A stretch of 64,000 nucleotides of DNA from JAPPFW01 sp965200835 (GTDB taxonomy: Bacteria > Actinomycetota > Acidimicrobiia > Spongiisociales > Spongiisociaceae): positions 1,364,001 to 1,428,000 of the forward strand of contig OZ241390.1 in assembly GCA_965200835.1 (NCBI GenBank), in the 5' to 3' direction. Made by a program: the position numbers and the translations under genes. How positions within the stretch are numbered: the stretch's first letter is position 1; the number at the start of each line of letters is the position of its first letter. The notes below the pieces were generated by a model. It ran no database searches. It was not told the DNA's origin and worked only from the letters and a program-made list of their open reading frames with translations. Below are positions 43,624-53,006 of this stretch, in pieces.

Positions 43624-44406
43624 GTGTCCTGGATATTGCTCACCAACGATGATGGGGTGGATAGTCCCGCCCTCCTTCCGTTTCTCAGCTCCCTCACCCG
43701 GCTCGGCGAGGTCCGCACCGTGGTACCTGAGGGCCAACGAAGCTGGATCGGCAAGGCTTTGACCCGCTTTGAAACCATCGAGGTGAACGAGGTGGAGCGC
43801 TCGGGTCAAACTCTGGTAACGGTGTCGGGGACCCCGGCCGATGCGGTTCAGGTAGGAGCGGCCTACTTCGGAACCAAGCCGGACCTAGTGGTTGCGGGCA
43901 TCAACCTCGGTTATAACCACGGAGCCGGTTACATCATTTCGTCCGGTACCGTGGGGGCCTGCTTCGAAGGCTGGGAGCTCGGCATACCCGCCGTCGGGTT
44001 TTCGGCCGGCTCCCCTGGCCCATGGGGTGATTGGTTCAAGCGAATGCACACCGAGGAAGCCTTGCTGGTGTGGGGAACGTTGTCGGACCTCTGTACAGAG
44101 ATCCTCACAGACATCCGCGAGGTGGGCCTGCCCGGCGATGTGGTTTCGGTGAATGTGCCCTGGGGAGCAGATGCATCCACCCCCCGCCGCGTGGTGCCTG
44201 CGGCCCGAGTGACCTACGGGCGGATCGTCCAGCAACGTCCGGACGGAGACTTCAACTTCCACTACAGGGAACAGTTCGGCGAGGTACCCGAGCACAGCGA
44301 CGTGGGAACCAACCGTGCTGGGCGGATCGCCATCACCCCGCTGTACGCTCCGAACTCCCCCCAGGTGAGTGGGGCGGCCAGGCGAAGGCTCGAAGGCAAG
44401 CCGTAG
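43624..44406 (+). CDS. surE: 5'/3'-nucleotidase SurE
   Basis: A 260-residue metal-dependent nucleotidase. GTG 43624 gives SWILLTNDDGVDSPAL with the catalytic Asp pair; VVPEGQRSWIGKALT, VSGTPADAVQVG and VVAGINLGYNHGAGYIISSGTVGA are further SurE motifs. Function: dephosphorylates nucleoside monophosphates and short polyphosphates. Upstream in-frame codons to 43435 run antisense to the MoaB gene and are not coding. The gap between the divergent starts is only 63 bases. Confidence 0.9.
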   Translation: MSWILLTNDDGVDSPALLPFLSSLTRLGEVRTVVPEGQRSWIGKALTRFETIEVNEVERSGQTLVTVSGTPADAVQVGAAYFGTKPDLVVAGINLGYNHGAGYIISSGTVGACFEGWELGIPAVGFSAGSPGPWGDWFKRMHTEEALLVWGTLSDLCTEILTDIREVGLPGDVVSVNVPWGADASTPRRVVPAARVTYGRIVQQRPDGDFNFHYREQFGEVPEHSDVGTNRAGRIAITPLYAPNSPQVSGAARRRLEGKP

Positions 44407-44546
44407 GCCGCCTGGGACGTTCAGCGAGGATAGCGGACAGGACTGAACGATGAACTCGGCAATAGGTTGCACTTCGACCATGTTGTCTTCGGGAGACCGC
44501 TAGGATCCCCTCCCCTTACCGGTCCCCTGGCTACGAACGGATCACC

Positions 44547-45777
44547 ATGTCGACCTTCTCCGGCTGTCTTCCCCAGCTTGATTCTCGTTCGGAATACGTG
44601 GACTACTTGGAGGAAGCCGCAGGTGGGACGGGCAACGAGCCGTCAGGACCGGATGCGAAGCGGACACGGATCAAGACCTACATGCTGGAGACTGCCCGTG
44701 ATGGAGGGCACAGGGTTCCGGAGATCCACGATCTCTTCTCGGACCCTATCCATCTCCATCGGCTGGACGACGCCCTTTGGCGGGTTGAGCATCGCGGATC
44801 TAACGGTGGCGAGGTAGTTGGGCTCATCGAACAGCTAAACGATCGGCATCCGGTGTTTTATGCCAGGTTACCTGCCGAAGATAGCGACAAGTGGGTTCGC
44901 AAGAACATAGACCCTAATCCCTGGCTAGACCGGCTCTGGCTATCGTCAACGATTCTGTTCGAGCTCTGGAGGTATGTACAAGACAGTACTCCCACCCACC
45001 GGTATGTAAGGCTTGGGTTTGAACACGAAGCATCATACGAGGCAGTGTCTAATGCTGGTGTATTTGACGACCATGACGAGATGCTATCTGCCGAGGACCG
45101 GGGTACAGCTATCAAATGGAAGGAGCGGCGCCGTTCCATAGTCACCCTGACAGAACAACTGGGCCTACTCAACACCAAGTTGCAGCCGCTTATAGAACAA
45201 TACGACCCGCTCCACTCGCTCGTCCAGTTACAGATTCCTGTGGCTGATTATGGCGGGCACCGTTTCTACTACGATGGGCGCGCGACCAACTGGAGCGACT
45301 CCTTCGTTGAACACCGTGCAACTGTCGGGATGGTGGTACACTTTTACCGGACGGCCACCGAGATTGCCGAAAATCGACTGTGGATGAATGCGATCCCAGC
45401 CCGTGAGGACGGATTCACTTTACAAGGTGCACCGGTGACCATCCGCTTTGGTAACCAACTGAGCCGGGAGACTTTCGACCGCTTCGTTGATCTTGCTATC
45501 AAGGGACGAACGAGCCGGTTCCGGATCGGCGGTTACATAACCCGCCGTCGGACCAACCAAGGTACATGTAGCAGCAATCGACCGCCATCTATGGCAACCG
45601 TTTCTTCTTGAAGCTACTAGTAGGCATCTGGTCGGAATGCTACCCCGAGGGGCCTGTGGGAACACTGTCCACCGTCTCGTTACCAATGTCCAGCGCCATC
45701 TTGATCCCAACGTGGAAGTATGGATAGGAGACGAGAGATACTCAAGACTAGTAGAGAACTGTGGGTTTAGCCAGTGA
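44547..45777 (+). pseudogene. uncharacterised protein, gene A of an orphan A+T-richer locus (frameshifted)
   Basis: An ORF of 354 residues from ATG 44547 that I cannot assign. It is rich in charged and aromatic residues (KTYMLETARDGG, LDRLWLSSTILFELWRYVQD, HRFYYDGRATNWSD). The literal stop at 45611 follows a change of frame: reading CC at 45557-45558 as a single C gives KVHVAAIDRHLWQPFLLEAT (in part) and continues about 70 residues to TGA 45775-45777. The restored protein has about 409 residues. Composition is visibly A+T-richer than surE or the ABC genes. The next broken gene begins about 50 bases later, so the two look like one transferred operon. Confidence 0.6.
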
Positions 45778-45833
45778 CAGAGGATAGCACCCTCCTATCG
45801 ACCAAGTGTTTCAGCTCAATAGTTTTCTAGGGC

Positions 45834-46822
45834 TTGCAAGAGCTGCCCAAAGAGAGTAGTACTCGGCCAGTCCTACGTGACGCTGGCTATAGCCTTTCAT
45901 CGGTAGGACGCCGACTTGTAGTTTCCTTCGCTAAGCCGGTAACCGATGCTCTCGGAAAGCTCACGGGATCCCCTGATAGATCTACGTGTCGTCCGGATCT
46001 TTGGCTGACACATTCGAGTTACTCTGTGGAGCCCATTGTAGAGCTCAAAGGGCATGGGTTCTCACCTGCCTCATCCAATCGGAGACAGGAGATTAAGATG
46101 CTGGTATCTGCCCGAGACCTAGCTACTTCCCTTGGGGAGTCCATTGAACACGTGGGTCATGTCATATGGAACGGTCACCTCCGACGCTGAGGATATGGCG
46201 GACACACTGAAGCAGCTGGCTGCTGAAGTGGAAGGTGAGGGTGTGTCAGTTGCACCTACAGGTGTCATCGGACTATCGATCGGAGACGAGGGGGTGTTGA
46301 TGTCCAGTCCAGCGCCTATGGACTTACCAGCACCCGCCGCAGACGCTCTTGTGTCCCCCGCGATTGTGCTCCATCGAGATGGAGACAATGACCTACAACC
46401 GATCTACTTCGTCCCTTGGATTCCAGGCATCCACGACAGTCAAGACCAAACTCTCCAGAAAGATGGGCTTCAAGAGCTGACGGCCAGAGTCCTTACGCAT
46501 GCATTAGGCTATATTGGGCGACGTTCGTCCACCGACTGAACTCCAGATCACCGGAGCACAACTCCTCAACGAGGTTACGTTCGGCGTATTCCAACACTGG
46601 CGAGATCAGGATAAGAAACAACTCACGAGAGCAGCGAGGGACATTGTTATGAGGTCACTCAATTCAAGTGTAGAGAGCTCTCACTTTGGTGGCGACGGTC
46701 TCACGCTCAACTTGCCTGATGACACGACAAGAGATCATGTAATCACATTGGTGGAGAAAGCCGAACCCGCAAATCCAGATGACAACCTGGAAGGAGCTCT
46801 AAAGAATCCAACTCTCTTCTAA
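45834..46822 (+). pseudogene. possible PD-(D/E)xK nuclease-like gene B of the orphan locus (two or more frameshifts)
   Basis: Three overlapping ORFs in successive frames (45834-46190, 46132-46539, 46514-46822) join into one product of about 330 residues with one-base corrections near 46158 and at GGG around 46516 (IEHVG/MSYGTVTSDAEDMAD; YI/GDVRPPTELQ). The first part contains RPDLWLTHSSYSVEPIVELK and then GHGFSPASS, a D-x(n)-ExK pattern that could be a restriction-endonuclease-like active site. The start is unclear: TTG 45834, or GTG 45806 with one more shift. Composition is A+T-rich like gene A. Function unknown; the nuclease reading is a weak motif call. Confidence 0.5.
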
Positions 46823-47066
46823 CCCGACAACAGGGAGGCACAGACCTAAGCCTTCAGCCTCTGCTGATGTTGGGGAGGTCAGGAGATCAGCCCGAGGAGT
46901 AAACGTTCATGTAAAGGATCGGTTCTGAACGGGCTGTTAAGGATACGGGCTCTTCGGCCAGTGTTCTTGCCTGGTCCACGAGAGGGGTCCTTGAGCCCCA
47001 TCGCCCGTTGGACGAACGACTATTTCCGCCGGCTTTGGAGACGGCCGTCACCATCTCTCTACTTGC

Positions 47067-48740
47067 TCAGGTGGCAACGTCCCGCTGGGCGAATCGGTTG
47101 GTGGCCAGCCACCAACCGGCTAGCGCACCGGCTAGTAGCAGCAGGTAAGTGGGTTGGAAACCTTTGGCGAGCGGTGGACTGTCTCCGAAGTACCAGTAGA
47201 AGGGTGAGATCGCTCGGATAACTTCGAGTGATGGGCTGAGAGCGCCCAGACCGTTCAGCAGGAAGGTGCCCACCGCCACCACCGCCGCGATCCGGACGGC
47301 CGGATACGAGGAGCCTCCCATACCCCAGATTGCTATCGCCAGCCCACCGAAGAACAGACCGAGTAGTCCCAGACCAGCACCGGCGGCCAGGATCCGACCC
47401 GCTCCCAGTCCGGTTTCCCAGGCGGCGTCGCCCACCAGCGCGGCCACACTCAGGATCGCTACCACCAGAAAAGTCGAGCAAACGATCCCGGTCGCCTTGG
47501 CAGTGATCATCCGGCGCCGGGAAGTCGGTGTGGCGAGCAGCAGATCGAGCACTCCGGTGCTCTCCTCCTTGACCAGCGCCGTGGACACTCCCCGAACCAC
47601 GAATATGACCAGCAGGATCGGTCCGATGGCTTGGTAGGTGCGGGAGGAGATAAAACCCGCTGGCGTGACGATCGCCGCCGGGTCGCTCATGCCGAACATG
47701 GCGAACACTTCGCGGGGCAAAGAGGTGATGAGACCGGTCAAGGCCTCGGCGTCCGCAGCCAGGGCCGGCCAGGCGGAAAACATGGCCAGGGTGAGCAATC
47801 CCAGGCCACCACCCCATCCCCAGACCGAGCGCCGCCGATCCCAGATCGTCTTGCCCAACAACCCGGTGAGCAACCACGCGGCCCGCGCTTTGGGCTTGCG
47901 ACTTCGGGGGCGCCGAGTTAGCACCGTACTGGGGACGATGGCCTGCTCGGTGCCGAGGTCACGGCGGCGGAACAGGGCGTTGGCCCCGACGATCAATACC
48001 GCCATCGTGATCGCCAACCATGCTTGCCCGGCCCCGAAACCTTCAGCCAGCGGGTTGGGGTCCTGGTACCACGTGAATGGGCTGGCGGCCGCCACGCCCT
48101 GTAGAGCAGGGTAGAGGTCGGCGAACCCGGTAACGAACCATGCCAGCAGTGCAAGTCCGCCGGCCACCCCACCCGCGATCACGCTGCGACCTGTGAGGGC
48201 CCCCACGAGGAGGGTCACGGCTCCGAACAGCATCGCCAGCAACCACAGAGCGAGACCCGACGCCAGCACGCCTGCCACCGGTAGCTTCAGCCCGAATATC
48301 GGATCGATGACCAGGAGGGTTGCGCTCAGGACTCCCATCAGCACCAGTACCGCAAGGCCGACACCAGCCGTCTTCTCCAGGAAAACCCGGGTTCGGGAGA
48401 TGGGTGTGGACAGCAGCATGTCCATCAGGCCGTCCCGCTCCTCACCTGTGATCTCGGCGGAGAGGGCTCCGATGATGAACAGGAGAACCAAGAGCGGTGC
48501 CAGCAGCGAGTAGAGATAGGAGGAGAGGAAGCCGGTGGCCGTTAGGAAGGTGGCCGAGTCGATGCCGAACGCCGACAGCATCTCGGGTGGCATGGTCTCC
48601 ATGAAGCCTGTGAACGCTTCCGAGTCCCGGATGACCGGAAACATGACACCCAGCCAGCATGCCAGTGCCACCAGTCCAAGGCTGTATCCCAGTATGGCCC
48701 GGCGACGGTCGAGGAGGCTCTTGTTCAATATGACTGGCAC
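47067..48740 (-). CDS. ABC-2 type exporter permease
   Basis: A 557-residue integral membrane protein with about twelve hydrophobic helices in two related halves: each half has an early LLDRRRAILGYSLG / TIWDRRRSVWGWGGG segment and a LLSTPISRTRVFLEKTAG / LLATPTSRRRMITAKATG coupling helix. This two-in-one layout is typical of actinobacterial ABC-2 permeases that export peptides or antibiotics. It follows the ATPase gene by six bases, so the two form one transporter. Substrate unknown. Confidence 0.88.
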   Translation of the reverse strand: MPVILNKSLLDRRRAILGYSLGLVALACWLGVMFPVIRDSEAFTGFMETMPPEMLSAFGIDSATFLTATGFLSSYLYSLLAPLLVLLFIIGALSAEITGEERDGLMDMLLSTPISRTRVFLEKTAGVGLAVLVLMGVLSATLLVIDPIFGLKLPVAGVLASGLALWLLAMLFGAVTLLVGALTGRSVIAGGVAGGLALLAWFVTGFADLYPALQGVAAASPFTWYQDPNPLAEGFGAGQAWLAITMAVLIVGANALFRRRDLGTEQAIVPSTVLTRRPRSRKPKARAAWLLTGLLGKTIWDRRRSVWGWGGGLGLLTLAMFSAWPALAADAEALTGLITSLPREVFAMFGMSDPAAIVTPAGFISSRTYQAIGPILLVIFVVRGVSTALVKEESTGVLDLLLATPTSRRRMITAKATGIVCSTFLVVAILSVAALVGDAAWETGLGAGRILAAGAGLGLLGLFFGGLAIAIWGMGGSSYPAVRIAAVVAVGTFLLNGLGALSPSLEVIRAISPFYWYFGDSPPLAKGFQPTYLLLLAGALAGWWLATNRFAQRDVAT

Positions 48741-48746
48741 GATGGC

Positions 48747-49658
48747 TCAGCTCGCCGGGGTGCGGTCAGGATCGCCGTAATACGACAGGAACACGTCGTC
48801 CAGGTCAGCCTCCTCGGAGGTGACGGCGATGACATCCAGTGCTCCGGCGGCTGCGATCACCGCCTGCTGGGAACCCGCGATGCTTAGTTGCAGCAGGGTT
48901 CCGCCCTCGGCTGCATCTAACACCGTGGTTCCTTCGATTGCCTCGAACAGAGCTGTGTCTATTGGGGAACCGAACTTGATAGACAGGTGGGACTGCACCT
49001 TCGATCTGAATCCGGAAACCGTGTCCAAATCGATGAGTCGGCCCTGGCGTACTATTCCCACCCGATCCGCCACCCGTTCGACCTCCGGCAAGTAATGGGA
49101 TGACAGGAACACCGTCCGGCCCTCCGCCCGGACCTCCCCGAGGAGGGCGGCGAATTCCTGCTGCATCAGGGGATCCAGCCCACCGGTGGGTTCATCGAGG
49201 ATCAACAATTCCGGCTCGTGCATGAAGGCGTTAACGACCCCGACCTTCTGGCGGTTGCCTTTCGAGTGCTGCTTGATCGGCCGGTCCAGATCGAGGTCGA
49301 ATCGTTCGGCCAGCGCCTCGGTGGTGGCAGCAGTTTCGATGCCCCTCAACCTGCTGAAGTAGGTGAGGAACTCTCGGCCGGTCATCGACGGGTACAGGGC
49401 CAGGTCACCAGGCAAGTATCCGACCCGGCTCCGGATGGCCATCGAGTCACGATCCAGATCCAGGCCGAATATGGAGCCCGAACCCCGGGAAGGGCGTAGG
49501 AGACCGAGCAGCAGCCGGATGGTGGTGGTCTTGCCTGCTCCATTCGGGCCGATGAAGCCGAAGACTTCTCCGACCCGAACCTCCAGATCCAGATCGACTA
49601 TTCCTGCCGTGGACCCGTAGTACTTGGTGAGGCCCAAGGTCTCAATGGCTGTCGACAC
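48747..49658 (-). CDS. ABC transporter ATP-binding protein
   Basis: A 303-residue ABC ATPase of the ABC-2/drug-export type. Walker A GPNGAGKTTTIRLLLGLL near residue 38, the signature region KQHSKGNRQKVGVVNAF near 136 (HSKGNRQK in place of LSGGQ), Walker B LLILDEPTGGLDPL near 156 and the H-loop LSSHYLPEV near 190. The C-terminal 80 residues form the extra domain of this subfamily. Cotranscribed with the permease downstream. Confidence 0.92.
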   Translation of the reverse strand: MSTAIETLGLTKYYGSTAGIVDLDLEVRVGEVFGFIGPNGAGKTTTIRLLLGLLRPSRGSGSIFGLDLDRDSMAIRSRVGYLPGDLALYPSMTGREFLTYFSRLRGIETAATTEALAERFDLDLDRPIKQHSKGNRQKVGVVNAFMHEPELLILDEPTGGLDPLMQQEFAALLGEVRAEGRTVFLSSHYLPEVERVADRVGIVRQGRLIDLDTVSGFRSKVQSHLSIKFGSPIDTALFEAIEGTTVLDAAEGGTLLQLSIAGSQQAVIAAAGALDVIAVTSEEADLDDVFLSYYGDPDRTPAS

Positions 49659-49694
49659 GATGCACCCTGCCTTCCGTCCGGTGTGACGCTTGCA

Positions 49695-50450
49695 TTACTT
49701 GGGCCGGTTGGCCTCCATGAACTCTAGGACCCGTCTCCAGGCATCGGACGAGTCATCGGCGTACTCGCGATAGTGGCGGTCGAAGAAGGAGTGCGGGGCA
49801 CCGTCGTACACGACGATCTCATGGGCAGTTCCAGCTTCCTCCAGAGCTACCCTGAACTGCTCGACTTGCTCCAGCGGGATGCTGGGGTCGTCCCCGCCCA
49901 TCAACGCCAGGATCGGGCAGGCCATGCCGGCTACCCGGTCGATAGCACCGCTGGTTTCCTCGGGTCGACGGGGCTTGCCGTAGAACCCGATGGCGCCGGC
50001 GAGGCCGAGACCATTGGCAGCCTGGTGCCATGAATTGGAGCCACCGAAGCAGAACCCGACGGTGAACACCGCCCGGTCGGGGCGACCTGCTCGCAGGTGG
50101 GACACCGCGGCGGTCACGTCATCACGGACACCGGCAAAGGTGGTCTGGTAAACGTGTGGCCAGAAGTCCCATTCGGAGGGCCGTTCCTCGATTCCGGCGG
50201 TCCGTCCGAAGTAGTCGATGGCGATCGCGTCGTAGCCGGCCTGGGCGAACCGCAAGGCCAGGTCCTGATAGAAACGGTAGAGGCCACGGACATCGGGGAG
50301 CACCACCACGGCCGCTTCCGATGGGGTGGAACCGATGGCTTCGAAGGCCGCCAGGATGTTGCCGTCCCGGGCAGTGAGGGTGAGGCTTCGCCCCCTGGCT
50401 TCCCGGTCGCCTGCCGGTACCGGAGGTTCGGAGTCGTGGCTGAAACACAT
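49695..50450 (-). CDS. dienelactone hydrolase family protein
   Basis: A 251-residue alpha/beta hydrolase. The nucleophile motif is VGFCFGGSNSWH near residue 140 (Cys as in dienelactone hydrolase), the acid lies in ALMGGDDPSIP and the His in YDGAPHSFFDRHY near 220. The start is M of MCFSHDSEPP; a later start is possible because the first 25 residues are unlike the family. It could hydrolyse dienelactone or other esters and carboxymethylene lactones. Confidence 0.9.
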   Translation of the reverse strand: MCFSHDSEPPVPAGDREARGRSLTLTARDGNILAAFEAIGSTPSEAAVVVLPDVRGLYRFYQDLALRFAQAGYDAIAIDYFGRTAGIEERPSEWDFWPHVYQTTFAGVRDDVTAAVSHLRAGRPDRAVFTVGFCFGGSNSWHQAANGLGLAGAIGFYGKPRRPEETSGAIDRVAGMACPILALMGGDDPSIPLEQVEQFRVALEEAGTAHEIVVYDGAPHSFFDRHYREYADDSSDAWRRVLEFMEANRPK

Positions 50451-50621
50451 GGTATGAGCTCCCTACTGTTCCCAACCAGGATATCCGCCGGGAGTGGCCC
50501 CCAGGCAGCCGTCTCGGGCAGGATCTGCAACTACCTGGGCCACCGGGGAGGCAATCGATGGCGGCCAGCGCACGTGCCGAAGTGACATTCCTAGGTCCTC
50601 CGACGAACTAACCTGTTCCCT

Positions 50622-51443
50622 ATGACCCGAATACGCAACTCCCTCGCCCTAGCCCGATCCTCGTGGGAAGTACTGAAAGCCGACAAGGAGTTGTTACTCC
50701 TACCCGTGATTTCGGGTATCGCCTCCCTGATAGTGGGTGCCTCGTTCGTCATCCCCCTCTTCGTGGCCGGTGACTCCAGCACAGGAAGCCTGTTCGCCCT
50801 GCTGGTGATGTACTTCGTGCTCGCCTACATAACGATCTTCTTCAATGCCGCCCTGATCAGTGCGGCCAACGAGCGCCTCGAGGGCGGGGATCCGACCATC
50901 GGAAGCGCGATCCGGGGGGCCGCTCGCCGGGCGGGGAGGATGGTTCCCTGGGCGCTGCTCTCAGCTGTGGTGTCGTTGGTCATCCGTGCCATCGAGGAGC
51001 GAGTAGAGTTCCTCGGGCGGATAATCCTGGCCATGGTTGGAATGGCTTGGACCGTGGTTACCTTCCTCGTTCTGCCGATCATCGTGATCGAAGGCGCCGG
51101 GACAAGTAAGGCACTCAAGAAGTCGAGCTCCCTGGTGAGGCAGACCTGGGGCGAGAACCTCGGCGGGCACCTGGGACTGGGTCTCGTTGGCTTCGTGTTG
51201 GCAATACCGGCCATTGCGTTAGTAATGGTTGGAGTCTCTTCTGACAGTGCAGCCGGCGGCATCCTCCTTGGTTTGGGTGTCCTGTGGGGAATCGTGGTGG
51301 CGGTAGTGATAGCCGCTCTAACGGCCGTCTACCAGACAGCCCTGTATCGATATGCCGTTTCGGGTCAGGTCCCGTCCGCCCAATTCGATCACACCGCGAT
51401 GCAGGCTGCCTTCCACGAGCGCCGATTCGGTCGGCGCCGGTAG
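50622..51443 (+). CDS. DUF6159 family membrane protein (copy 1)
   Basis: A 273-residue membrane protein with the DUF6159 start NSLALARSSWEVLKADKELL and about five hydrophobic helices (LLPVISGIASLIVGASFVIP, LFALLVMYFVLAYITIFF). NAALISAANERLEGGDPT and WGENLGGHLGLG are the conserved loops. Function unknown. A close paralogue of about 283 residues follows 214 bases downstream; the two share these motifs almost word for word, so they come from a tandem duplication. Confidence 0.85.
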   Translation: MTRIRNSLALARSSWEVLKADKELLLLPVISGIASLIVGASFVIPLFVAGDSSTGSLFALLVMYFVLAYITIFFNAALISAANERLEGGDPTIGSAIRGAARRAGRMVPWALLSAVVSLVIRAIEERVEFLGRIILAMVGMAWTVVTFLVLPIIVIEGAGTSKALKKSSSLVRQTWGENLGGHLGLGLVGFVLAIPAIALVMVGVSSDSAAGGILLGLGVLWGIVVAVVIAALTAVYQTALYRYAVSGQVPSAQFDHTAMQAAFHERRFGRRR

Positions 51444-51657
51444 GACCAAACGTCGGAGTACCCGAGATCTGAACACGGGATAGCTGGCGGTTTGTGCCCC
51501 ACCCCTGAGAGCTTCCAGGGAGTCCGGTAGATCGTTCTTCATTGAGCGGCTCGTCGTGTCTTCTTGTGCAGCCATTGGAACTTCGGCCGGTTTGTCAACC
51601 CAACTCGGCCGGCGGCCCAGGCCGAAAAAGTCTCTCTGCAACCCCTACTTAGGGAGG

Positions 51658-52506
51658 ATGGCTAGCCTCGTAGAGGTGGGACGTGTCAGCAACTCGTTTG
51701 CGCTGGCCCGATCGTCTTGGGAGGTACTCAAGGCGGACCGGGAGCTGTTCCTCCTGCCCGTGATTTCGGTCAGCTCATCGCTGGCGGTGGTTGCCTTTTT
51801 CTTCAGCCCTGTCTGGAGAGGTAGGACCTTCGACGAAGCCGTAGGCAGGGACGGCCTGATCGTCATGTATCTAGTGCTGGCCTACATCACCGTCTTCTTC
51901 AACGCAGCACTTATCAGCGCTGCCAACGAGCGCCTCGAAGGTGGGGATCCGACTGTTCTGAGTGCGATCGGGGGAGCGGCGCGCTGCGCAGGAAGGGTTC
52001 TCCACTGGGCTCTGATCTCGGCGGTGGTGTCGATCATCCTGCGCACCATCGAGGAGCGGGTACCGTTCCTCGCCCGGCTCATCGTGGCCGCAGCTGGTAT
52101 GGCATGGTCTGTGATCACCTTCCTGGTGTTGCCAGTGATCGTGATCGAGGAAGAAGGACCGGCAAGGGCACTCAACAGATCGGGGAGCCTGGTAAGCGGT
52201 ACCTGGGGCGAGAACCTAGGCGGACACATCGGGCTGGGCGTCCTCGGCTTTCTGTGGAGCATCCCAGCCTACATTTTCTTCATCGCTGGGGCCTTCGGGT
52301 GGGAAACGGATGTGGGGAAGGTCGTGGTCGGCATGGGCGCGCTGTGGGCGCTAGGAGTCATAGTCGTATTCACCGCGCTCTCCGCGGTCTACCAGACAGC
52401 CCTATACCACTATGCAGTCGATGGCCAGATCCCCTCGAGAGACTTCGACAGGAACGTGATGCAATCCGCCTTCCGTCCGCGACGCCGGTTCAAATGGCGG
52501 CGGTAG
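51658..52506 (+). CDS. DUF6159 family membrane protein (copy 2)
   Basis: A 282-residue paralogue of the preceding gene: FALARSSWEVLKADRELFLLP, NAALISAANERLEGGDPT, WGENLGGHIGLGVLGF and TALSAVYQTALYHYAVDGQIP are shared. ATG 51658 has GGGAGG four bases before it and is preferred to an ATG at 51556. Both genes are intact, unlike the duplicated esterases, which suggests each copy is kept for a reason, for example forming a heteromeric complex. Confidence 0.85.
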   Translation: MASLVEVGRVSNSFALARSSWEVLKADRELFLLPVISVSSSLAVVAFFFSPVWRGRTFDEAVGRDGLIVMYLVLAYITVFFNAALISAANERLEGGDPTVLSAIGGAARCAGRVLHWALISAVVSIILRTIEERVPFLARLIVAAAGMAWSVITFLVLPVIVIEEEGPARALNRSGSLVSGTWGENLGGHIGLGVLGFLWSIPAYIFFIAGAFGWETDVGKVVVGMGALWALGVIVVFTALSAVYQTALYHYAVDGQIPSRDFDRNVMQSAFRPRRRFKWRR

Positions 52507-52720
52507 CACCTTCCTAAGCAGGTTCCTCACAATCTGGACCGGAGCGGCTCGCGCATCGTGAGTCCTCGGGCAACGACGATCCCCGGCGTCCCGGATCGCC
52601 GTAGATCAGCTTACGGAGCTCCGGCTAGGAATACCGCTCTAGAGGGTCGGCTGCCTGTGGATCGCCCACTAGTAGGTCGGGAAGTCGATAGGGAGGCGGG
52701 GAAGGGGTAGAAGGCATTGG

Positions 52721-52993
52721 TCAGGACGGATATCTGCGCCGGGCCGCCCTCACCCTTGCCTTGGCCGCCTCGACTTCCCGGTTCTTGGGCGGGGCGCGAG
52801 TTACCAGAGAGTTGACCAGTTCTCGGGTTCCGGCCGCGATCTGATCCACTGCCTGGTCGAAGACCTCCTGGTTGACTCGGGATGGTCGGCTGGTTCCCGC
52901 GACCTTCCGCACGTACTGGAGAGCGGCCGCGTAGACCTCATCGTCGGTGGCGGGAGGCTCGTAGTTGTTCAGCGGTCGGATGTTACGGCACAT
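52721..52993 (-). CDS. DUF2277 domain-containing protein
   Basis: A 90-residue soluble protein beginning MCRNIRPLNNYEPPATDDEV, the DUF2277 signature, with a basic C-terminus (AAKARVRAARRRYPS). ATG 52993 is chosen over the longer ORF to 53056. DUF2277 proteins are common in actinobacteria and lack an assigned role. It follows the DUF5671 gene on the same strand by 13 bases, so they are likely cotranscribed. Confidence 0.88.
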   Translation of the reverse strand: MCRNIRPLNNYEPPATDDEVYAAALQYVRKVAGTSRPSRVNQEVFDQAVDQIAAGTRELVNSLVTRAPPKNREVEAAKARVRAARRRYPS

Positions 52994-53006
52994 GGCAAGC
53001 CACAGG

